Assembly: GCA_039619475.1 (NCBI GenBank)
Contig: CM077115.1
Span: forward strand, 491,185,352 to 491,249,351
Origin: Icerya purchasi
Lineage: Eukaryota > Arthropoda > Insecta > Hemiptera > Monophlebidae
Length of the DNA: 64,000 bases
Direction: 5' to 3'
The notes beneath the pieces are model-generated. The model was not told the origin of the DNA and did no database searches. It saw nothing but the letters and a program-made list of their open reading frames with translations. Below, in pieces: positions 57,793 through 64,000 of the stretch. Numbering within the stretch: the first letter of the stretch is position 1; the number at the start of each line of letters is the position of its first letter. Position numbers and translations under genes: made by a program.

Positions 57793-57862
57793 TGTTATTT
57801 AAATTTATACAATATATATATATATATATGGGGTATATATGTATGTATAAATTTAAATAACA
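57793..57862. repeat. 19-bp perfect inverted repeat around an (AT) spacer
   Basis: TGTTATTTAAATTTATACA (57793-57811) is the exact reverse complement of 57844-57862. The 32-base spacer is (AT)n with GGGG. Confidence 0.9.
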
Positions 57863-60800
57863 GTATGTGTGTACATAGATATATATAAATATATTTAGTT
57901 ATTAACTGGAATCAGCGCTTGTATTTTCATGTATATCGTATATAACTTGTTATTAATAACCATGATTATACGAAATGTGGTTATGCAAAACATATTGGCT
58001 GCTGATATTTTTTTTTTTTTTTTTTGGTTATGAATTAATATATTTCCGTTTTTCACATGTTTATTTATAGTTGAATTAAATATAGAAATATACTTTTATT
58101 AATATGAACTTGAAGTAATCTTCATTGTAAAAATATTGCAAAAAATTGAATACTTTCAGCTGCTTTTTGTAAAAATGTATATCTATTTTTAAATGGGAGC
58201 TGCCCATCTTCAATGCTTTTTTTCTGTTTTTTTGTTGTTTTTTTTTTTTCTTTTTTTGTTGTAAGCGTTTCAAACTAGAAAGTTTATCTTTTTTTTTTTC
58301 CCTTTTTGCGAGTCAAGTAATTTACTGTGATTAAAAAAGTACACGAAAGTAGTCGAAATATTATTTCGATTAAACGTGATATCAAATAATTTTACACGCC
58401 GATCTGCATTATAACCACGCGACGCTTACTCGTAATTAATAAACGGATTTCTTACTGCTTCGCCGAATACCTCTTAGAATAGTGTATAGTTTGTTTTTTT
58501 TTTGTGAATTTATTAAGAAAAATGCCAGATCATTTAAAAGTAAATAATAACGAATTTTCAACAATTAAAACAAATCTAGTCAAGTGATTAACGGAAGCCG
58601 GAGGCAAGGAAAACCCCCGATTTTTTGTAATAGTTTACAGGATAATCCCGGTTGACGTACATTGAAAATTGAAACATATCGAGTGTTTGTTTTGATTTAT
58701 CTTTTCAATGTTTTTTTTTTTTTTTTTTTGTCCCAATTTTTCACCTGTTAGCCAGTTTACTATCTTATCAATATGTAGTGCATTTTCGCGATGTTTGTTC
58801 ATTATATGAATCACGCAAGCCAACGAGTTAAAAAATAAGCAAATTTTGCAACTTTATAATAATTTTTTGTTTTTTTTTTCTATTTTTACTTTTTTATTGG
58901 GCTTTTCAGCTACGGACACGATTACCCATCAAGAAGGAATAACGTAGGATAAACGGAAACTGAGGACACTAAGAAAGTTATTCGGGGAAGGTGGAGATGG
59001 CCAGAACTACTATGGAAAGATAGCAAGGGCCTGTTATGGTACTTGTTTACAGCCGCGCAAATGAATCTATTTAGTCCTCGGTCGCGACCGACGTATGTGA
59101 TGTGTGGTGTTGACACAGTAAGGTAAAACTTGCAGCTTTTACACAAAAGTGTCAGTTACTCGCGTTTTTAACTAAAGCTTGTAGGAATGTGAGGAGCATC
59201 GTTTGTTTTTTAATAATGAACAAAAATCGCAACAGAAAAAAACGGCGACGGAGAGAAAGAAGAAAAGGAAGTTTAGCTTTTTTTTTTGTTTTTTAAAGAG
59301 GGGCTATAGATATCGTCTTGTAGGCGATGCGGATAATATGAAGTAACTGTCGAGTTTGAAATTGGATTTAGAATTTTCACTGGAAATGAAATTTTATAAG
59401 GCCGTAATTTTCAATGCTGCATTAGGATAAGGAAGTCACCGACATTATTAGCCCTCGGGAGGAGACACATCATCAGCAGCAGCATGATCATCCTGATTTA
59501 CCACAGGTGTTTCTGGCAGTTTTTCTTTCTTCAGCTATTTGCGGCATTTGTCAGAAACGCAGTACAACTTCCAATCGGCAAGAACGAAGCGAAATTGTTA
59601 CGCCGAATCACGAACAGAGACGTAACGATAGAGTTGGCGATACCGTCACGAACATTATGTTATCGGGTGGTATGCGTATGCGCATCAAACACCGAAGACT
59701 TCATATACACGGCAACAAGTAAGCGCTAAGTAAAATAAAAGGAGGATTATGCTTTGGGCACATGCGGAAGAACAGCAGTAAAAATCAGATTGTGGCGCGA
59801 CAGGATGTGTAAAAATTAAGCTATAAAAATTTATATCGAATATCATTCCACGATAGAAGAATGATTTTCGGGAAAAAGGCACTGACCTCAAACTGCGGAC
59901 TACCACTCCGGTATAGGTTGCAATAAACATTTAAAAAGCAAAAGAGCTTGCGTGATTGCGAGTAGATATGTCTTCGCGGCGTCGGATAACAAAGAAGGAA
60001 GCATCGCTTGCCTTGTCGGCGATGCTGAAAAAAGCAACTGGCAAAAGAGGGAATTTCAAAGGCTGTACACTACGGGGCAAATGACCATTTTCTTCCGTGC
60101 ATTCGTTGCTAGGTGTCTGTTGCTCGATACGTTCTCCGCGGGGGCATGTTTAATTCTAACCACGAATGATTTATGCAGAGAACTCGCGGTCCAATCGGAC
60201 GACCAGAAAGGAAACATAGCGCCAAGTATAATCTCGAAAAAACATTTTAAAGTAATTCCATTTGTCTTTCTCGTTTCACCTTTCCGTGGTCAAGCAGCTG
60301 GAAGCAGCGAGATTTACCGCGGTTAACTTCGGAAGAAACGAAACGTTCGCGATAAAAGCTTTCTGGAAAAGTGCCGATATATTGAAGGACATTTTTTTCT
60401 TCGTCTCCTCCCCCTCCCGTATGTATCGTTATTTATTAAAAAAGAAAAAGTTATACACACGCGAAATCGTTATAAAAAGGGACAGCCATGAGACAGTTAC
60501 CGAAAAATACACATTTTTCTTTTAGCGGTGCAAACGTTTTATGCGCACCTGATGACATCTCTTGGCGTGTACTAAAACGCGGACGACTATGCGCTTATGT
60601 CAAAGGTCTCAACGAGGCAGCTAGAAATAATGATCGCACTCAGATAAACCGTGTTGAAGAGAAATTCTAAAGTAATCAAAAGCGGCTGTAGAAGAGTTTC
60701 TTCTTATTTCCAGTTCCCCTATAATAGAGAGGTTGAACACAGCTTTCATGATAATCCACTACGGGAGGTCACCACACATTGTGTAGCTGCTTTTACGTAT

Positions 60801-60925
60801 TCGCTTCTTTCAAAAAAGCGTTGAAAAATTTGGCACCACCGCTGAACCTGACGAGGTTTCGTCGTAAAACTTTCAGCGACTGCGAATTTCATTGCCAGAG
60901 CTGTGTTTATCGTTATGGTGGTCGG

Positions 60926-60929
<4 letters not shown>

Positions 60930-60960
<31 letters not shown>
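60930..60960. repeat. Poly(A) run of 31
   Basis: Uninterrupted homopolymer with no identified retroposon body. Confidence 0.9.
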
Positions 60961-60962
<2 letters not shown>

Positions 60963-63219
60963 GAACACCGGTTGTTTAGGTTCTCGACGCACCGGTGAGT
61001 TTATTACTAGTCGGAAGACGAGCTTCTAGGTAAGATACAACTTCATGCAGTGTAGTCTCCTCAGGGTGCCCCATAATGATGATTTCGTTGAGGAACACGC
61101 TCCTCGAGAGGGCTTTAGCAATTGTCAACTATTTTTTCTGGCTCGTACTTTTTCCTACGGCCCCAATGATGATGCAACGTAAAAATCTCGCTTTTTTTAT
61201 TTTTCGAACTTCAATCTATTTTTTGCGTGTTACAATGTTTATTGGTTACATTACGAATAAAAGACACGCGACATTCTAAATGCTTTTTTTTTTGAAAGAG
61301 ATGATGGTTTCGATATACGTTCAGAGGTAGTTTTTTTTTTAAGGTAACAAAAAATGACTTTATTTTTCACCGTTATTTCTTAAAGAAAAAAACGCATGTA
61401 AACATGTAAGCACACACAGAAGACAAGGATGTTTATGATTTAGAATATTTAAACGCCCACTTGCGGTAACTTTTGCTCCTCCTTCAAGAAGAATCTTCTT
61501 TCTACGTAGTCAAAGAGATGATTTCGGTAGCAATATTGTAATAACGGAGAAATCGTGATAAGCCCGATGACGGTACAGGTGTGTAGACTGTTAAGTTTTC
61601 TTATTGCGTTTATTCACCGGGGCCACACAGTTGCTGCGCGAGTATCAAATCGGAATTTGAAATTCTGTCGGAGAAAATTTGAGTTTTCGCAAAATGAAAA
61701 TCTGCAGAAAAAGCGGGCTAGTCCGGAATTAAGAGAGCTGCTCGGAAAGTAATCTGGCTCTATCATTTAAGCGGGGAACGGTTATCGGGAAATCGGCGGG
61801 TACGGGACATTTGCCGCTCGTATGGCAGCCGATATATGTATGTAAGAGATAAGCAAGCATGGAGGCGCGTTTCATTTGGAAATTCCGTACGTTATCAACC
61901 AAAATTAAATTTAATTCACTTTCTAAATAGCGAGGACGGGGTCAAGATGCGGAGTGCCTGCAATTTTCCCTCGTTACATTTTCTACAAGTATCAAAATGT
62001 CAATGTTCATTCTCTCTCTGTGAAAATCGTGTTTTTTTGGAATAACAATGATTTCCTCTTTCCATTAATTCTTTTTTTTGCGCAAAAACCGTTTCAACAA
62101 GCTCTTTGAAAAACGGTCATGTTCACAAAGCGAATGAGATTAAAAATCGGAAACTTTTTCTTTCTTCTCCTTTCTGTTTTAATGGTTATTTGTGTTGTCT
62201 CGGTGATGCGGCACATTTTATGACTTGTCTTAAGTGTCAGTTTTGATTTAATGAACATTCCCGCCAGAAAGATGTGTTAAAAAAGTTAGTTCACACATTT
62301 CGCAGGTTTGCGTAGAGTATAGGAAGCGCAACAACAACACGTTAAAATAAGAAACTAAGAAATTCATATAATTTACTCCGAATGAAATGACTATTGTTAA
62401 CGAGAAAAGTAAAATAGTGTAGTTGTAGTATTATTGCGAAAAAGGATAGAAAAAAACCCAGTAACAGATGATGCGAAATCTAATAAAAGTACACAAAATA
62501 AATACTCGGGGCAAGAGACCATCGTGTCGATTCCATATATAATGGCCGTCCGAACCGAATTGTGTTGTTTTAGGTCTTTTAGTGGGATTATTCCTAGAAA
62601 CGAACTAAATTTATCGGTTGGAAAGCGAATAAAAGGAATAATAATGTATAGGTTGGCGGCAGCGCTTGAAAGACTCTTTAGAATCGAAGAAGATTAAAAA
62701 AAACGGTGAAAAAATCAGAATAAAAACCGACGAGAGGAAAATGAACTACTGCCGAAGGCTTTTGAAGAGAAAAATAAGCAGCATATCATCGTGTTAAAAT
62801 TATAAGAATCGATAGAATGTAAGATGAGAAAAGAAAAAAAGTAAGCAATAGCGAAAGAATTACTGCCAGTGTCTATTGAAATGGTGGAAAAAAATACCGT
62901 TAACGCGAGAAGAGGAAAGCGAACGAAGAAAAACATTTTAGAACGTAAGTCTTCGGAAAATTTCTTACAAAATGCACGAAAAAAAAAAAAAAAATGTGAA
63001 AGAATAAGTAATGAAAAGGGAGTAAAATAAACAGCGAGAATAACGAAAATAAAAAATATCAAAAGTGTATAGTTTTCAGTATTGGTAAAACGGGTCGTAA
63101 TGGAAAAAGTGCTTCGAATGAAAAATAGTGTAAACGGTTATAATAATATCGGCAACTAATTATTAAATAGGCAATCATGAAAGTTACATTTAAATGTGCT
63201 ATTCAGTCATCTCTAACTC

Positions 63220-63505
63220 ATCGGCCATGGTTCCTAGACTTACCAAACTGAAGCGGTCCACCATCTCGGCTATTTGTCGCCTTCGCTTTAATTTCTCGGT
63301 TTTCATCTGATTCTATTTCATTTTGTCCTTTTTACCCCACGTACTTTCCTTTTGATTCTGTTATCATGTTTTATTTGAATGTACGACCCTCTCTTCTGAA
63401 CCAACAACTGTCTTTCTATTCTTCTCTATTAAAACTTGGTATCTCTACTCGCCTCTTTATATTCTCTCATTTCCTTCTCTACTTCTGTTACTTTTTTTTT
63501 TTTTT
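63220..63505 (+). mobile_element. Family A LINE fragment, zinc-finger region
   Basis: STISAICRLRFNFS (about 63260-63300), then NVRPSLLNQQLSFYSSLLKL and GIS (about 63380-63445) match SAICRLPFGHS and STEQASFYSFLLQNGIP of the copy at 48331. Several shifts. It stops at a T run (63489-63506). Confidence 0.6.
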
Positions 63506-63506
63506 A

Positions 63507-64000
63507 ATATTAAACATGTGTATTGCGTTTGAGAATCCCGCCAAGAAGGCTTGTCGGCAGGGTCCTAAAAATTACACACATGTCTCCCCATTCTTTATTT
63601 TATAAATATCATACAAAATTACTTAAAATTATTATAACGGAAACATAATTTTATGATCTTAATTTATTTATGTACCCTGTATCTGATTTTATTCTTATTT
63701 TATATTATTACTTATAAAATTACTCATACACCCATCTTCCAATTATTCCATACGCATTTATATCTCTACACGCATACCGGCCTAGATTTTATTATCTTAT
63801 GTTTGTCCGTGATCCATTTTTTTTTTATTTGCCCTTGAAACATCGGCAATTTAAAGAAGAAAAAAAAAGTAAATAGATATTTAACTAAAAAGAAACAGAA
63901 AAAAAGGGGGGCAGTATTAAGAATGAATGTCGGTGGTTTAAAGGTTGGTATGTATTGAGATTATTCCTGAGAGGTGTGAAAGTATTTCGAAGGCTACGTT
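63507..64000. other. Anonymous AT-rich DNA
   Basis: The T run at 63489-63506 followed by GAGAATCCCGCCAAGAAGGC could be a minus-strand LINE 3' UTR, but no coding part is readable. Confidence 0.35.

Larger units (their letters stand above)
56966..63219. other. Anonymous DNA, 6.2 kb, no gene found
   Basis: Contains the inverted repeat at 57793-57862, T runs at 58010-58025 and 58710-58729, and 31 A at 60930-60960. Open frames up to 124 codons (59952-60326) have no motif I recognise and overlap others in different frames. A host exon cannot be excluded but is not supported. Confidence 0.45.

Noticed and set aside
59952..60326. 124-codon frame as a host gene
   Set aside because: No recognised domain, no visible splice structure, and overlapping open frames in other phases. 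Not supported without expression data.
60930..60960. Poly(A) as proof of a retroposon or processed pseudogene
   Set aside because: No recognisable body on either side and no flanking duplication. The same applies to 9028-9059.
63489..63620. Minus-strand Jockey 3' end behind the T run
   Set aside because: Some similarity in style to LINE 3' UTRs, but no coding residue is readable and no duplication was found.

Overview
This looks like a stretch of repeat-rich, gene-poor insect nuclear DNA, possibly from a large-genome hemipteroid. That is inferred from AT richness, many homopolymer and dinucleotide runs, and the mixture of Jockey, I-group and RTE-like LINEs, hAT and mariner elements and tRNA-derived SINEs. 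I found no convincing host protein-coding gene, rRNA or intact tRNA. Nearly everything that can be named is a transposable element, mostly 5'-truncated or decayed, and several are nested in one another.

Labels used below. Family A is an I/Nimb-group LINE (RT, RNase H, C-terminal zinc finger) with eight copies: 5077-6990(-), 12100-12890(-), 18478-19090(-), 29786-32515(+), 48331-50866(+), 53640-54105(+), 56100-56695(+) and 63220-63505(+). Family B is a CR1/Daphne-like LINE (1-935 and 23290-23952). Family C is an APE-type, RTE-like endonuclease-RT element that ends in trinucleotide tails (10030-10440, 17090-18115, 25941-25986, 33170-34275, 35000-35108, 37060-37947). Family D is another LINE (50986-52706). 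Jockey fragments lie at 1215-1735, 12891-13476, 29250-29445 and 52725-53640.

Layout. 1-2.7 kb: family B tail, then a ZMYM1/TTF-type hAT transposase gene split by a Jockey insertion. 5-7 kb: a family A copy split by another I-type LINE. 10-19 kb: LINE remnants among long homopolymers. 19-29 kb: mostly anonymous DNA with hairpins, an 11-bp minisatellite, a Tc1/mariner-type MITE and a 46-bp LINE insertion. 29.8-32.5 kb: the best family A copy, with a long open frame and a complete RNase H catalytic set. 33-38.4 kb: family C copies and a mariner invaded by both a SINE and a family C LINE. 39.5-51 kb: a tandem array LTR-internal-LTR-internal-LTR of a gag-only, non-autonomous LTR retrotransposon, its third LTR split by a family A insertion. 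51-57 kb: families D, Jockey, A, a short hAT derivative and a SINE. 57-64 kb: mostly anonymous DNA.

The most informative observation is that the middle LTR of the 39.5-51 kb array is a mosaic of the two outer LTRs. That is the signature expected if unequal crossing-over between the LTRs of one element produced the array.
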